The position numbers were made by a program, and so were the translations under genes. A stretch of 36,856 bases of DNA from Bacteroidia bacterium (GTDB taxonomy: Bacteria > Bacteroidota > Bacteroidia > J057 > JANWXU01), in the NCBI GenBank assembly GCA_025057395.1, contig JANWXU010000030.1, positions 1 through 36,856 on the forward strand. The letters are read 5' to 3'. Position 1 is the stretch's first letter. Every line of letters starts with the position of its first letter. Below, piece after piece: positions 25,782 through 34,738 of this stretch. Below the pieces are notes generated by a model. The model did not search any database. It saw only the letters and a list, made by a program, of their open reading frames with translations, and was not told where the DNA came from.

Positions 25782-26498
25782 ATGATTAATAAGGTTGTAA
25801 AAGATGCAGATGAAGCAATACATGATATCCATGATGGTGCAGTTATAATGCTAGGAGGGTTTGGGCTTTGTGGAATTCCAGAAAATTGCATAGCAGCCCT
25901 AATACGGAAGGGAGTAAAAAATTTGACCTGTATTTCTAATAATGCGGGGGTAGATGATTTTGGAATTGGCCTGATGCTAAGACGCAGGCAGGTGAAGAAA
26001 ATGATTTCTTCTTACGTTGGTGAAAATGATATTTTTGAACAGCAGTTACTTTCTGGTGAATTAGAGGTAGAGCTTATTCCTCAGGGTACTCTAGCGGAGC
26101 GGATAAGAGCAGGAGGCGCAGGAATTCCTGCTTTTTATACTCCAGCAGGCTATGGCACAGAGGTAGCGGAAGATAAAGAACAGCGAATTTTCAATCATAA
26201 ACACTATATACTGGAGGAAGCGTTAGTTGCTGATTTTGCTCTAATAAAGGCTTGGAAGGGTGACCCAATGGGTAACCTTATATATAAAGCTACTGCTCGT
26301 AATTTTAATCCTATTATGGCTACCGCTGCTAAAATTACTATCGCAGAGGTGGAAGAGTTAGTACCTGTGGGAAGTTTAGACCCCAATTTTATTCATACTC
26401 CTGGAATTTATGTTAAGAGAATCTTTCAGGGCACTAATTATGAAAAAAGAATTGAGCAATTAACAACCAGAAAAAGAGAATCAGACTATGCTAGATAA
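25782..26498 (+). CDS. scoA: 3-oxoacid CoA-transferase subunit A
   Basis: 238 residues from the ATG at 25782 (a TTG at 25731 falls inside the promoter element and adds non-family residues). Class I CoA-transferase alpha subunit: [54 protein letters not shown] and [21 protein letters not shown] are family signatures. With the B subunit it exchanges CoA between succinyl-CoA and acetoacetate in ketone-body or short-chain acid metabolism. Its stop overlaps the scoB start by 11 bases (26488-26498), so translation is coupled. Confidence 0.92.
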   Translation: MINKVVKDADEAIHDIHDGAVIMLGGFGLCGIPENCIAALIRKGVKNLTCISNNAGVDDFGIGLMLRRRQVKKMISSYVGENDIFEQQLLSGELEVELIPQGTLAERIRAGGAGIPAFYTPAGYGTEVAEDKEQRIFNHKHYILEEALVADFALIKAWKGDPMGNLIYKATARNFNPIMATAAKITIAEVEELVPVGSLDPNFIHTPGIYVKRIFQGTNYEKRIEQLTTRKRESDYAR

Positions 26499-27141
26499 GC
26501 ACGGTATTGCAAAAAGAATTGCTAAAGAGCTCAAGAACGGATACTACGTGAACTTGGGAATTGGGATTCCTACTTTAGTGGCTAATTATATTCCAGAAGG
26601 GTTGGACGTAGTTATTCAGTCTGAGAATGGACTTTTAGGAATGGGGCCTTTCCCTTATCCCGAAGAGGTAGATCCCGACTTGATAAATGCAGGTAAACAA
26701 ACTGTTACTGCTATTCCCGGCGCTGCCTTTTTTGATTCTGCAGAAAGCTTTGCGATGATCCGAGGTGGACATATCGACTTGACTGTTTTGGGTGCAATGC
26801 AAGTTTCAGAAAAAGGTGATATTGCTAACTGGAAAATTCCTGGTCATTTGGTTAAAGGAATGGGAGGAGCTATGGACCTTGTCGCTTCTGCTAAGTATAT
26901 CATTGTAGGAATGCAGCACTGCAACAAAAATGGCGAGCCTAAGTTAGTAAAAGAATGCACTTTACCTATTACGGGCCTAAGATGTGTAAAGCGGATAGTA
27001 ACCGACTTGGCAGTTATTGATGTAACGTATTTTGGCTTTCAGTTAATTGAAACAGCACCTGGTGTAACAGTGGAGGAAGTGCTTGCCAAAACGGGAGCTG
27101 ATGTTATTGTAGATGGGCATATTCCTGAAATGGATTTTTAA
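26488..27141 (+). CDS. scoB: 3-oxoacid CoA-transferase subunit B
   Basis: 217 residues. Catalytic glutamate in [14 protein letters not shown] (E46), which forms the glutamyl-CoA thioester. Other signatures: [19 protein letters not shown] at the N-terminus, [19 protein letters not shown], and KGMGGAMDL in the middle. The length and motif set match the bacterial two-subunit SCOT rather than the fused eukaryotic form. It overlaps scoA by 11 bases and is followed by a 12-bp hairpin. The substrate pair is inferred from the family. Confidence 0.93.
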   Translation: MLDKHGIAKRIAKELKNGYYVNLGIGIPTLVANYIPEGLDVVIQSENGLLGMGPFPYPEEVDPDLINAGKQTVTAIPGAAFFDSAESFAMIRGGHIDLTVLGAMQVSEKGDIANWKIPGHLVKGMGGAMDLVASAKYIIVGMQHCNKNGEPKLVKECTLPITGLRCVKRIVTDLAVIDVTYFGFQLIETAPGVTVEEVLAKTGADVIVDGHIPEMDF

Positions 27142-27148
27142 GGAGTAT

Positions 27149-27190
27149 TGGGAAAGAGAAGTGAAAACATTCTTAATTTTCTCTTTCCCA
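27149..27190 (+). terminator. Hairpin after scoB
   Basis: A perfect 12-bp stem (TGGGAAAGAGAA at 27149-27160 with TTCTCTTTCCCA at 27179-27190) has an 18-base loop, followed by a weak T-rich tail (GTAGTCTTGCTTTTG). A second hairpin, TTAGGAGT / ACTCCTAA at 27210-27239, follows. Together they probably end the scoAB transcript, though neither has a clean U-run. Confidence 0.5.
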
Positions 27191-27289
27191 GTAGTCTTGC
27201 TTTTGAAGGTTAGGAGTGTTCCTGTAATTTTACTCCTAAATCTAGTATCTTGGATTTCTCTGTGAAACGTCGATGCATAATATTAATAT

Positions 27290-28117
27290 ATGAATGCTAT
27301 ACTTGTTCCGGTAGATTTTTCGTCTTATTCTGCTAATGCTTTAGTATATGGTCTGCAAATTGCTGCAAAAACAGGGTGGAAGTGCTATGCTTTAAGAGTA
27401 ACAAAGTTAAAGTTTACCAAATTTATTCATAGCGTAGAGGATATAGCCAAAAAAGAAAAAGAAGCTCTTGAAGAAGCTCAGCAGGAACTTCGAAATTTTT
27501 GTCAGGGAATTTATGAAAAGTATCCTTTTCTAAAGACGGTGCCGGCAGAGCAGTTAGTACGGGTAGGGCTGGTGGTAGAGGAAATTCTTTCCATAGTGGA
27601 AGAATTTGCATTTCAAATGATAATTATGGGGACGCAGGGCGCTGAGAGTACAGAAAAAAAAATTTTTGGGTCTAATACAGCTTTAGTAATCGAAAATACT
27701 ACGGTACCTGTTTTAGCTATTCCAGCTAACTGTGATTTATTTACTGTAGCTAATATTGTCTTTGCGCTGGATATTCATAAAAAGCCGAGCGATAGGGCAA
27801 TTCGTTTTTTATGTGAATTTGCGCAGGCTTTTGATGCATGGATTTCTATACTATATATTCAGAAAAAAAAAGAGGAGCCTAATTTAGATGAACTTGCAGG
27901 AGAAGCTCTAGGGTGGTTTTCTTATCCCAAGACGCGTTTAGAGGTCGTTGTGGATACAAGTATCCTGCACGGGATCGAGCTTTTTGTTGCGCAAAATCAA
28001 TTGGATATTTTAGCCCTGGTGGCGCGAGACCATGCTACTATTGAGCGTATTTTTGGCTCTAGCTTAGTACGAGAAATTGCACTGCATTTTCATTATCCCT
28101 TTTTAGCCCTGCATTAA
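27290..28117 (+). CDS. Universal stress protein, two-domain (UspA family)
   Basis: 275 residues in two Usp domains. Domain 1 (1-145): ILVPVDFSSYSANAL at the N-terminus and the nucleotide-binding GTQGAESTEKKIFGSNT (Gx2Gx9GS/T) followed by VPVLAIP. Domain 2 (~146-275) has the fold but a degraded motif, ending LALVARDHATIERIFGSS rather than G-x2-G. This suggests that domain 1 binds ATP and domain 2 is structural. Tandem-type Usp proteins are common in Bacteroidota and respond to starvation or stress. The next gene, a receiver-SpoIIE phosphatase, starts 56 bases downstream; the co-location with signalling genes is suggestive of a stress module. Confidence 0.9.
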   Translation: MNAILVPVDFSSYSANALVYGLQIAAKTGWKCYALRVTKLKFTKFIHSVEDIAKKEKEALEEAQQELRNFCQGIYEKYPFLKTVPAEQLVRVGLVVEEILSIVEEFAFQMIIMGTQGAESTEKKIFGSNTALVIENTTVPVLAIPANCDLFTVANIVFALDIHKKPSDRAIRFLCEFAQAFDAWISILYIQKKKEEPNLDELAGEALGWFSYPKTRLEVVVDTSILHGIELFVAQNQLDILALVARDHATIERIFGSSLVREIALHFHYPFLALH

Positions 28118-28173
28118 ATTAATGTATTAGTAGGTAAGTGTTTTTTGCTCCTTGGCAGAACCCACCGTTTTTT

Positions 28174-29898
28174 ATGAAGCCGGTTATTATTTGTGTGGAT
28201 GATGAAAAAGCAATTCTTAGTAGCTTAGAGCAACAAATTAAGCACTGGTTTGCTGGGCAATATGAGTGTGAACTTGCCCAAGGAGGCGAGGAAGCTCTTC
28301 TTTTAGTAGACGAATTATTAGAGGCTAATAGAAGAATTGCACTTATTATTTCAGACCAAATAATGCCCGGAATACAGGGCGATGAGTTATTAGTTTTATT
28401 GCACCAAAAATTACCAGAGGTTCCTAAAATATTATTAACAGGCCAGGCTAATTTTGCAGCTATTCAGAACGCAATTAGTAATGCTCGGCTGTATCGATAT
28501 ATTTCTAAGCCGTGGGAAGAAAATGACCTTATGCTTACTATTCAAGATGCTCTTACTAGTTTTGCTAGGCAACTTCAATTAATTGAGCATAATCGTTTGC
28601 TGCATTCTCTTGCAGAAGCCACTCAGCAGATTTCTAGTCAAATTCATTTTTCTTCTTTTGCTAGTTTATTGTTGGAAAGCGCTATTCGAACTATTGGTGC
28701 TCAAGATGGTTATCTTGTTTTGTGTAAGGATAAGAAGTGGTTTGTGGCTGCAGCGATATCTAGTGAGTCCAGTAAAAATCAAAATTTACAATATTGGGTC
28801 CAAAATAAAAATTTTGAACTTCTTCAAAGTGTCCTTACTAAAATTCAAGAAGTCCAAGGGCAAGATCACCCTTATCGTTTTAGTAGACTTTTTGCTCCTA
28901 TTTCTAGAAAAGGTAAGAACTTAGGATTCTTATTTCTCGAGTTTTTTCAGCCTGACCCTATTTTTTACTCTAATCGCCTGGAGGTTTTACAGATGTTGGC
29001 TAATCAGGCGGCTATTTGTTTAGAAAATTTGCAGCTTTACCACTACCTAGCTGTTCAGGCACAGGCTCTTCGAAGGGAAAAACAAAAAGTAGAGATTATT
29101 AACCAAGTGCTTAATGAAAAGAACAAAAATATTACTGATAGCATTCAGTATGCACGAAGGATTCAAGAGGCTATTATGCCCGAAAGATCTTTTTTGCAGC
29201 AGTATTTTCCTAACTCTTTTATACTGTATCAGCCCAAAGATATTGTAAGTGGTGATTTTTTTTGGTGGGTCGAAAAAGAGCATACTTTTATCATTGCGGC
29301 TGTCGATTGTACAGGTCATGGTGTACCCGGGGCTTTTATGTCGGTTATTGGTTCTAATTTACTCAATCAAATTGTAAACGAGTATGGAATTACCGAGCCT
29401 GATGCAATTTTACAATATTTAGATCACCGTGTACGAATAGTGCTCAAGCAAGATGATTATGGGGCAAGAGACTTATTGGGAAATGATAGTATGGAATTAG
29501 CCCTGTGTGCATATGAGCGTACCACCCGAACTCTAAAGTTTGCAGGAGCCAACCGGCCCCTGTATTTAGTACACGATGGCCAACTGTTAGAAGTTCCGCC
29601 TACCAAAGTATCAATTGGCGGCAAAAAAAATGAACAAAGTTTATTTTTTCGATTACACACTTTTAAAATAAATCCGGGTGATTGCCTATACATTTGCACA
29701 GACGGTATTGCAGACCAATTAGGAGGGCCAGAGCACAAGCGTTTCTCCACAAAGCGCCTTAAAGACTTAATATTAGCTCTACAACGGCTTCCCTTTGTAG
29801 AACAGCCCCATATTATTAGTGAAACAATTAAAGAATGGCGGGGTCTGCAAGAAGAACAAATTGACGATATTTTAATTATTGGTATTCTTTTTGAGTAA
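28174..29898 (+). CDS. Response regulator with GAF and SpoIIE-type PP2C phosphatase domain (active copy)
   Basis: 574 residues from the ATG at 28174; a GTG at 28138 adds 12 residues before the receiver and is less likely. Receiver at ~3-125: acidic D9/D10, phospho-acceptor D61, T89 and K112, all intact. A linker and a GAF-like domain (~140-300) follow, then a short helix bundle and a SpoIIE-type Ser phosphatase (~335-574). The metal-site motifs are all present: IVSGDFFWW, AVDCTGHGVPGAF, CTDGIADQLGG (D510) and the final DDILIIG. A likely role is dephosphorylation of an anti-sigma/anti-anti-sigma-type partner on phosphorylation of D61. A paralogue follows after 33 bases. Confidence 0.88.
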   Translation: MKPVIICVDDEKAILSSLEQQIKHWFAGQYECELAQGGEEALLLVDELLEANRRIALIISDQIMPGIQGDELLVLLHQKLPEVPKILLTGQANFAAIQNAISNARLYRYISKPWEENDLMLTIQDALTSFARQLQLIEHNRLLHSLAEATQQISSQIHFSSFASLLLESAIRTIGAQDGYLVLCKDKKWFVAAAISSESSKNQNLQYWVQNKNFELLQSVLTKIQEVQGQDHPYRFSRLFAPISRKGKNLGFLFLEFFQPDPIFYSNRLEVLQMLANQAAICLENLQLYHYLAVQAQALRREKQKVEIINQVLNEKNKNITDSIQYARRIQEAIMPERSFLQQYFPNSFILYQPKDIVSGDFFWWVEKEHTFIIAAVDCTGHGVPGAFMSVIGSNLLNQIVNEYGITEPDAILQYLDHRVRIVLKQDDYGARDLLGNDSMELALCAYERTTRTLKFAGANRPLYLVHDGQLLEVPPTKVSIGGKKNEQSLFFRLHTFKINPGDCLYICTDGIADQLGGPEHKRFSTKRLKDLILALQRLPFVEQPHIISETIKEWRGLQEEQIDDILIIGILFE

Positions 29899-29931
29899 AA
29901 TTTTATTTTTTTTGCCTAAAATTATGCTAAC

Positions 29932-31608
29932 ATGGTTAAGCCCATTATTCTTTGTGTAGAAGATAACCCCCAGCTGTGTGAGGCGCTGGTTGAACAAATA
30001 GACCAGCGAATTGGTGATGATTTTGACTGTTTAGCAGCGCCTAATGCTATCGAAGCTCTAGAAATAATAGACGAAATTATCGATAATGGTAAAGAGCTAG
30101 CGGTAGTAATAGCCGACCAAACAATTCCTAATGGAATCCATGGAGATGAGTTTTTGATTCGAGTGCACTCAGTATTTCCGGAAACTATTAAAATTTTGCT
30201 TTGCGAAAAGCACGAACTTAGCAGGGTTGCTAATGCGGTTGAAAAGGCTAGCTTGTATCGTTATATTTTGAAGCCATGGGAAGAGTATGATTTAGCGCTT
30301 ACTATAGAAGAGGCGGCAAGAAGTTATTTGCAATATTTACAGCTTGTTCAGTATAATCAATATAACCGCCTACTTCGTAGCCTTAATCGAGCTATGCAAG
30401 AGCTAAGTGGTGAAATTGAGTATGAAAAATTAATAAAGCGTTTTATTAATACAGCGATTCAAATAACTGAAGCTGAGATTGGCTTTCTTTTTCTTTATAC
30501 TCAGCAAAAGTTAAATATTGCTGCAGTAGCCTTTTCTAAGGCGGAGCAGGCTCGAAGGTTACAGCGCGATCTTGTAAAGCCCCAGCCCTCTTTGCTACAA
30601 GAAATTCTGATTAGTATGAAACAAGTTCTACACCGTCCTTTTGCTAAAGACTACCGAATGGCAGCTAGTATCACCCATAAAGGAAATACCCTAGGATATG
30701 TATATGTCGAAAATTCCATTTCAGGAAATGTTTTTGATGTGAACCACAAAGAAGTGCTGCAAATGTTTGCTTCTCAGATGGCAATTTCTCTAGAAAATGC
30801 GCGCCTTTACAGAAATTTAGAAAAGAAATCTAATGAATTAATTCAGATTAAGGAAATTATTGAAACTAAAGAAGAAGACATCAACGAAAATATTACTTAT
30901 ACAAGTAAAATTTTAAGGGCCACCCTTCCTAATCCTAAGTATTTTTTACAACTTTTTGCCGATTCTTTTCTTTTCGAACATCCTAGAGAACAAATAGGGG
31001 GGGATTTCCTGTGGTGGAGTGAAAAAAATGATCTCATTTTTTTCGCTGTAGTGGATTGCACAGGCACAGGCGTGCCAGGAGCTTTTATGGCTATTGTAGT
31101 AAATAATTTGCTTACTCAAATTATCAATCAATATGAGTTATTAGAATTAGAAGCAATAATGCAAATGCTTAACTTGCAATTGCAGGCCGCTATTGACGAA
31201 GATTACGCGCTTTCGCTTTCTTTTTGTTGCTTAAATCCTGATAGAAATCTTCTTAAATTTTTAGGTGTCAAGCGTAGTATGCTAATTATTAGGGAGGGAG
31301 AAACTATTGAAATTCAAAATAATCGCTTTTATTTAGATAATCGTACTGATCCTCGTATTTACTTTAAAACAACTACCGTGGACTTATACAAGGGAGATGT
31401 ACTGTTTCTATACACTAATGGAATAACTAATCAGTTAGGGGGTAAAGAGAAAAAGAAGCTGGGCATTAAAAGAATAAAAGATTTCTTAATTGCTAATAAT
31501 AATTTACCTTTGCCTCAGCAAGGGCAGGCTTTACAGAAATTATTGCAAGAGTGGCGTGGCAATCTACCGATTTTGGACGATATGCTGGCTATGGCAGTTA
31601 AAATTTAA
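29932..31608 (+). CDS. Receiver-GAF-SpoIIE paralogue, probable pseudophosphatase
   Basis: 558 residues, with the same domain order as the preceding protein (receiver ~1-128, GAF ~145-300, SpoIIE-like ~325-558) and clear sequence kinship throughout. The receiver keeps D11, D62 and K114, but the conserved Thr/Ser is Cys (C91, KILLCEK). In the phosphatase domain IGGDFLWW is kept, GHG becomes GTG (CTGTGVPGAF), and the metal-binding aspartate of TDGI is asparagine (TNGI, N496, codon 31417-31419). The stretch around the activity-linked loop (SMELALC in the neighbour) is shortened. A fold-intact but weakly active or inactive phosphatase is therefore inferred, perhaps a regulator or competitor of its neighbour. 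Confidence 0.85.
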   Translation: MVKPIILCVEDNPQLCEALVEQIDQRIGDDFDCLAAPNAIEALEIIDEIIDNGKELAVVIADQTIPNGIHGDEFLIRVHSVFPETIKILLCEKHELSRVANAVEKASLYRYILKPWEEYDLALTIEEAARSYLQYLQLVQYNQYNRLLRSLNRAMQELSGEIEYEKLIKRFINTAIQITEAEIGFLFLYTQQKLNIAAVAFSKAEQARRLQRDLVKPQPSLLQEILISMKQVLHRPFAKDYRMAASITHKGNTLGYVYVENSISGNVFDVNHKEVLQMFASQMAISLENARLYRNLEKKSNELIQIKEIIETKEEDINENITYTSKILRATLPNPKYFLQLFADSFLFEHPREQIGGDFLWWSEKNDLIFFAVVDCTGTGVPGAFMAIVVNNLLTQIINQYELLELEAIMQMLNLQLQAAIDEDYALSLSFCCLNPDRNLLKFLGVKRSMLIIREGETIEIQNNRFYLDNRTDPRIYFKTTTVDLYKGDVLFLYTNGITNQLGGKEKKKLGIKRIKDFLIANNNLPLPQQGQALQKLLQEWRGNLPILDDMLAMAVKI

Positions 31609-31642
31609 TAGCTTAATAAAATTATAATCAAATTCAATATTT

Positions 31643-32962
31643 ATGACTAAAACTATTGTTAGTAATGCACAAGCTCTTTTAGCAAGAAGAAATAAAGTTG
31701 TACCCAAAGGAGTAGGTATATTTGCTCCTACTACCGCACAAAGTGGGAGTGGTCCTATTCTTACTGATTTAGATGGAGAAGAGTGGATAGATTTTGGTTC
31801 TGGCATTGGGGTTACTGCTCTGGGACATTGTCCGCCTACAGTGGTACGAGCTATTCAGCAACAAGCGGAAAAACTTATTCATGCTTGTTTTCATGTATCT
31901 ACTTATGAGCCTTATGTTGCTTTATGCGAAAAATTAATACAGCTCTTTCCGCATGGTGATGCTACTAAGGTAATGCTTACTAATACCGGTGCGGAGGCTA
32001 TTGAGAATGCAATTAAGATTGCGAGGCAAGCTACGGGACGTCCAGCAATAATTTGCTATACGGAGGCTTTTCATGGCCGTTCAATGATGGCTATGACCCT
32101 TACCTCTAAAATTTCCTATAAAATTGGATGTGGACCCTTTGCGCCAGAAGTATATCGTTTACCCTTCCCTAATTATTACTACTATGGGGATGGGCTAACG
32201 GAAAGTGCCTTCATTGAAAGAGAAATTCAACGGTTAGATATATTTCTTAATAGCCATGTAGACCCCCATTCAGTAGCTGCTATTGTTATAGAGCCTGTAC
32301 AGGGGGAAGGGGGGTTTAATGTCGTTCCTAAAGCTTACTTACAAGCACTTAGAAAAAAATGCACTGAGTTAGGGATTTTGTTAATTATTGACGAGGTTCA
32401 AACTGGTTTTGGGAGAACTGGTAAATGGGCTGCTTACCAACACTATGACGTGGTGCCCGATATTTCCACTTGGGCAAAAGCTATGGGCGGAGGTTTGCCT
32501 ATAGGCTGTGTAATTGGAAAAGCTGAAATTATGGATGCTACTACGCCAGGTACTCTGGGTGGAACTTACCTTGGTAATCCTGTATGTTGTGCTGCCGCCC
32601 TTGCCACTATTGAGTATATGGAGTCTATTAATTTGCCTGCCAAAGCTCAGACTATAGGTCAAATTCTTAGAAGGAGGTTAAAAAGTATGCAAGTTCGCTT
32701 CCCGCAGATTGGAGACGTGCGAGGATTAGGAGCTATGCTTGCTATTGAGCTCGTTAGGCCGGAAGATTCTAAAAAACCCAATCCTGAACTTTGTACAGAA
32801 ATACTGGAGGCATGCTGGAAAAGAAATCTCCTGATATTGCCTGCAGGCATGCATAAAAATATTATTCGTTTTCTTGTTCCATTAATTATAGAAGAAGAGC
32901 TCTTACAAAAAGGACTTGATATATTGGAGGATGCATTTGAACAAGTTTGTTCAGCCTATTAG
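31643..32962 (+). CDS. Class III PLP-dependent aminotransferase (4-aminobutyrate aminotransferase-like)
   Basis: 439 residues. The PLP lysine is in TWAKAMGGGLPIG (K279), with the other class III signatures IDEVQTGFGRTGKWAA (residues 249-264), MLTNTGAEAIENAIKIAR, TEAFHGRSMMAMTLT and GGTYLGNPVCCAAALA. The overall pattern, including IVIEPVQGEGGF, is closest to 4-aminobutyrate or 5-aminovalerate aminotransferases (GabT type); ornithine aminotransferase is an alternative. It transfers amino groups to 2-oxoglutarate. No succinate-semialdehyde dehydrogenase gene is next to it, so the specificity is uncertain. It lies 34 bases after the phosphatase paralogue and 45 bases before the DCC gene. Confidence 0.86.
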   Translation: MTKTIVSNAQALLARRNKVVPKGVGIFAPTTAQSGSGPILTDLDGEEWIDFGSGIGVTALGHCPPTVVRAIQQQAEKLIHACFHVSTYEPYVALCEKLIQLFPHGDATKVMLTNTGAEAIENAIKIARQATGRPAIICYTEAFHGRSMMAMTLTSKISYKIGCGPFAPEVYRLPFPNYYYYGDGLTESAFIEREIQRLDIFLNSHVDPHSVAAIVIEPVQGEGGFNVVPKAYLQALRKKCTELGILLIIDEVQTGFGRTGKWAAYQHYDVVPDISTWAKAMGGGLPIGCVIGKAEIMDATTPGTLGGTYLGNPVCCAAALATIEYMESINLPAKAQTIGQILRRRLKSMQVRFPQIGDVRGLGAMLAIELVRPEDSKKPNPELCTEILEACWKRNLLILPAGMHKNIIRFLVPLIIEEELLQKGLDILEDAFEQVCSAY

Positions 32963-33007
32963 TTTTAGTTAGTTAAGGAGTTATAGAGTTCTTAATTTGA
33001 AGCTGCT

Positions 33008-33481
33008 GTGACAAAAGAAGAATTTTATGCCAAAATAGTTGAAACTCTAGGCCAGAATATTATTAATGTGGAAAAACTTAAGGGATGGTCACCCCTTGTT
33101 ATTTTTGATGGGGAATGTGGTTTTTGCAATAAGTGTGTCTATTGGCTCTGGAAACTGGATAGGGCTGGCATCTTATATTTTGTAAGGGCTAGTTCTAATT
33201 TAGGAAGGCGTATACTTTATTTCTTTCAGCCTTATGAAAAAGCCGAGGATAGTGTATTTTTTATCTACAAAGGAAATATTTATTCTAAGTCGCAAGCAGT
33301 AATCCGGGTTCTTGAGCTACTTCAGGTCCCAATGGCGGGTATAGGGTGGTGGATACCCCCCTTTTTTAGAGACTTTCTTTATGACTGTATCGCTAGCAGC
33401 CGCTACTATCTAATAAATAATAATTCTACGGCATGTAATTTGGAATATATGCATGCTTTTGCCAATCGACTTTTAGATTAA
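33008..33481 (+). CDS. DCC-family (DUF393) thiol-disulfide oxidoreductase-like protein
   Basis: 157 residues with a GTG start at 33008; an in-frame stop lies just upstream (32993) and no ATG is nearby. The DUF393/DCC hallmark is VIFDGECGFCNKCVYWLW (C-x-x-C). The later VFFIYKGNIYSKSQAVIRVLELL and the C-terminal region rich in aromatics are also typical. DCC proteins have a thioredoxin-like fold and are proposed to act in redox or membrane electron processes; the function is not settled. The N-terminal extension of ~30 residues before the motif is longer than common. It precedes the desaturase gene by 28 bases. Confidence 0.8.
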   Translation: MTKEEFYAKIVETLGQNIINVEKLKGWSPLVIFDGECGFCNKCVYWLWKLDRAGILYFVRASSNLGRRILYFFQPYEKAEDSVFFIYKGNIYSKSQAVIRVLELLQVPMAGIGWWIPPFFRDFLYDCIASSRYYLINNNSTACNLEYMHAFANRLLD

Positions 33482-33509
33482 TTTTAGATTTATTGATTTT
33501 GCTTTACAT

Positions 33510-34532
33510 ATGTTAATTACAGATCCAACTTTTGTAGCCGGTAAGCCTTATAGCAGTATGGAAAGGTGGTTACTGCAATGGATTAATGATGAGCGTGATC
33601 TACCCTTTTTACGTCTCTGCGCTATTTTATTTTTTACAACAATACCCTTTGCTATTTACTTATACATTTCTCAACCTTTCTATTGGTGGGTAGCTGCCCT
33701 ATATTTTATTTATAATAACGCTTTGTGGCTAGGTCCTTTTGTTTTAATGCTACATAATACTTCCCATCGTGCTCTTTTTAAGAGAAAGTATAATTTTTTG
33801 AATTACTTTATTCCCTGGGTTCTAGGCCCTTTTTTTGGAGAAACTCCAGAAAGCTATTATGCTCATCATATTGGTATGCATCATCCTGAAAATAATTTGA
33901 AGGACGATTTAAGTAGCACCATGGCTTACCAAAGAGATAGTTTAGTGGATTTCTTCCGCTATTTTTTTAATTTTTTTTTCTTAGGGGTATGGGAGCTTAG
34001 TACCTACTTGCGGAGAAAAAAGAGAAAGAAACTACTATATCGTTTTTGGAAAGGGGAATTTTCTTTTTATATTTTCGTTACCCTTTTATGTTTTGTTAAT
34101 TGGAAAGCAACGCTAGTTGTCTTTATTATTCCTTTTATTTTTACTCGTTTTATGATGATGGCTGGTAATTGGGCGCAACATGCATTTATTGATCCACAGT
34201 CCCCTAACAATTGTTATCGCAATAGTATCACTTGCATTAATACTCTTTACAATCGGCGTTGTTTTAATGATGGCTATCACATTGGTCATCATTTGAAACC
34301 CACTATGCATTGGACTGAATTGCCTTTGGAATTCCAAAAAAATATAAAAGTTTACGCACAAGAAGGGGCTATTGTTTTTCATACTATAGACTTTTTTATA
34401 ATATGGTTATTGCTTATGCTCAAGCGCTACGATTGGTTAGCTCGTTTTTATGTAAACTTGCAGCCTTCTGTTATTCTTTCAAAGGAAGAAATTATTGAGT
34501 TATTAAAAATGCGTACAGCTCGGTGTGTTTAG
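33510..34532 (+). CDS. Membrane fatty acid desaturase
   Basis: 340 residues with four or more membrane segments. The three histidine boxes that bind the di-iron centre are clear: HNTSH (82-86), HHIGMHH (119-125) and HIGHH (257-261), with an extra histidine in GNWAQHAF (H224). Such enzymes introduce double bonds into acyl chains using oxygen and an electron donor and so adjust membrane fluidity. The family is fatty_acid_desaturase, PF00487-like. Regiochemistry cannot be read from the sequence. The preceding DCC thioredoxin-like gene, 28 bases away, might supply redox function, but this is speculation. Confidence 0.9.
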   Translation: MLITDPTFVAGKPYSSMERWLLQWINDERDLPFLRLCAILFFTTIPFAIYLYISQPFYWWVAALYFIYNNALWLGPFVLMLHNTSHRALFKRKYNFLNYFIPWVLGPFFGETPESYYAHHIGMHHPENNLKDDLSSTMAYQRDSLVDFFRYFFNFFFLGVWELSTYLRRKKRKKLLYRFWKGEFSFYIFVTLLCFVNWKATLVVFIIPFIFTRFMMMAGNWAQHAFIDPQSPNNCYRNSITCINTLYNRRCFNDGYHIGHHLKPTMHWTELPLEFQKNIKVYAQEGAIVFHTIDFFIIWLLLMLKRYDWLARFYVNLQPSVILSKEEIIELLKMRTARCV

Positions 34533-34738
34533 CTAAGGAATACTAATGCTTGCTTATTAATAATAAGTAGGAGGATAAGTATCCTTGCTCACAGATGTAT
34601 TAGCATTTTTATTTTAAGCGCTGGTATTTGAGAATCAAAGCTTAATTTTAAGACTCAAGCTTGAGTTTAATCAACTGTGGTTTGTTGTTGGGCTATTTCT
34701 ACTTGTGTTTTTGTTCAATTTCGAAGTTGATAACATAA
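34533..34738. other. Convergent intergenic region with a 14-base palindrome
   Basis: Between the convergent desaturase and DUF4412-like genes. ACTCAAGCTTGAGT at 34653-34666 is a perfect palindrome. The rest holds only short A/T-rich inverted repeats, and no strong terminator with a U-run is clear on either strand. Confidence 0.5.

Noticed and set aside
28174-31608. The two receiver-phosphatase genes as an assembly duplication
   Set aside because: The copies are far diverged at the nucleotide and protein level and have different motif states, so they are true paralogues.
34553-34567. CTTATTAATAATAAG near-palindrome
   Set aside because: It is simple-sequence AT with a loop too small for a stable hairpin.
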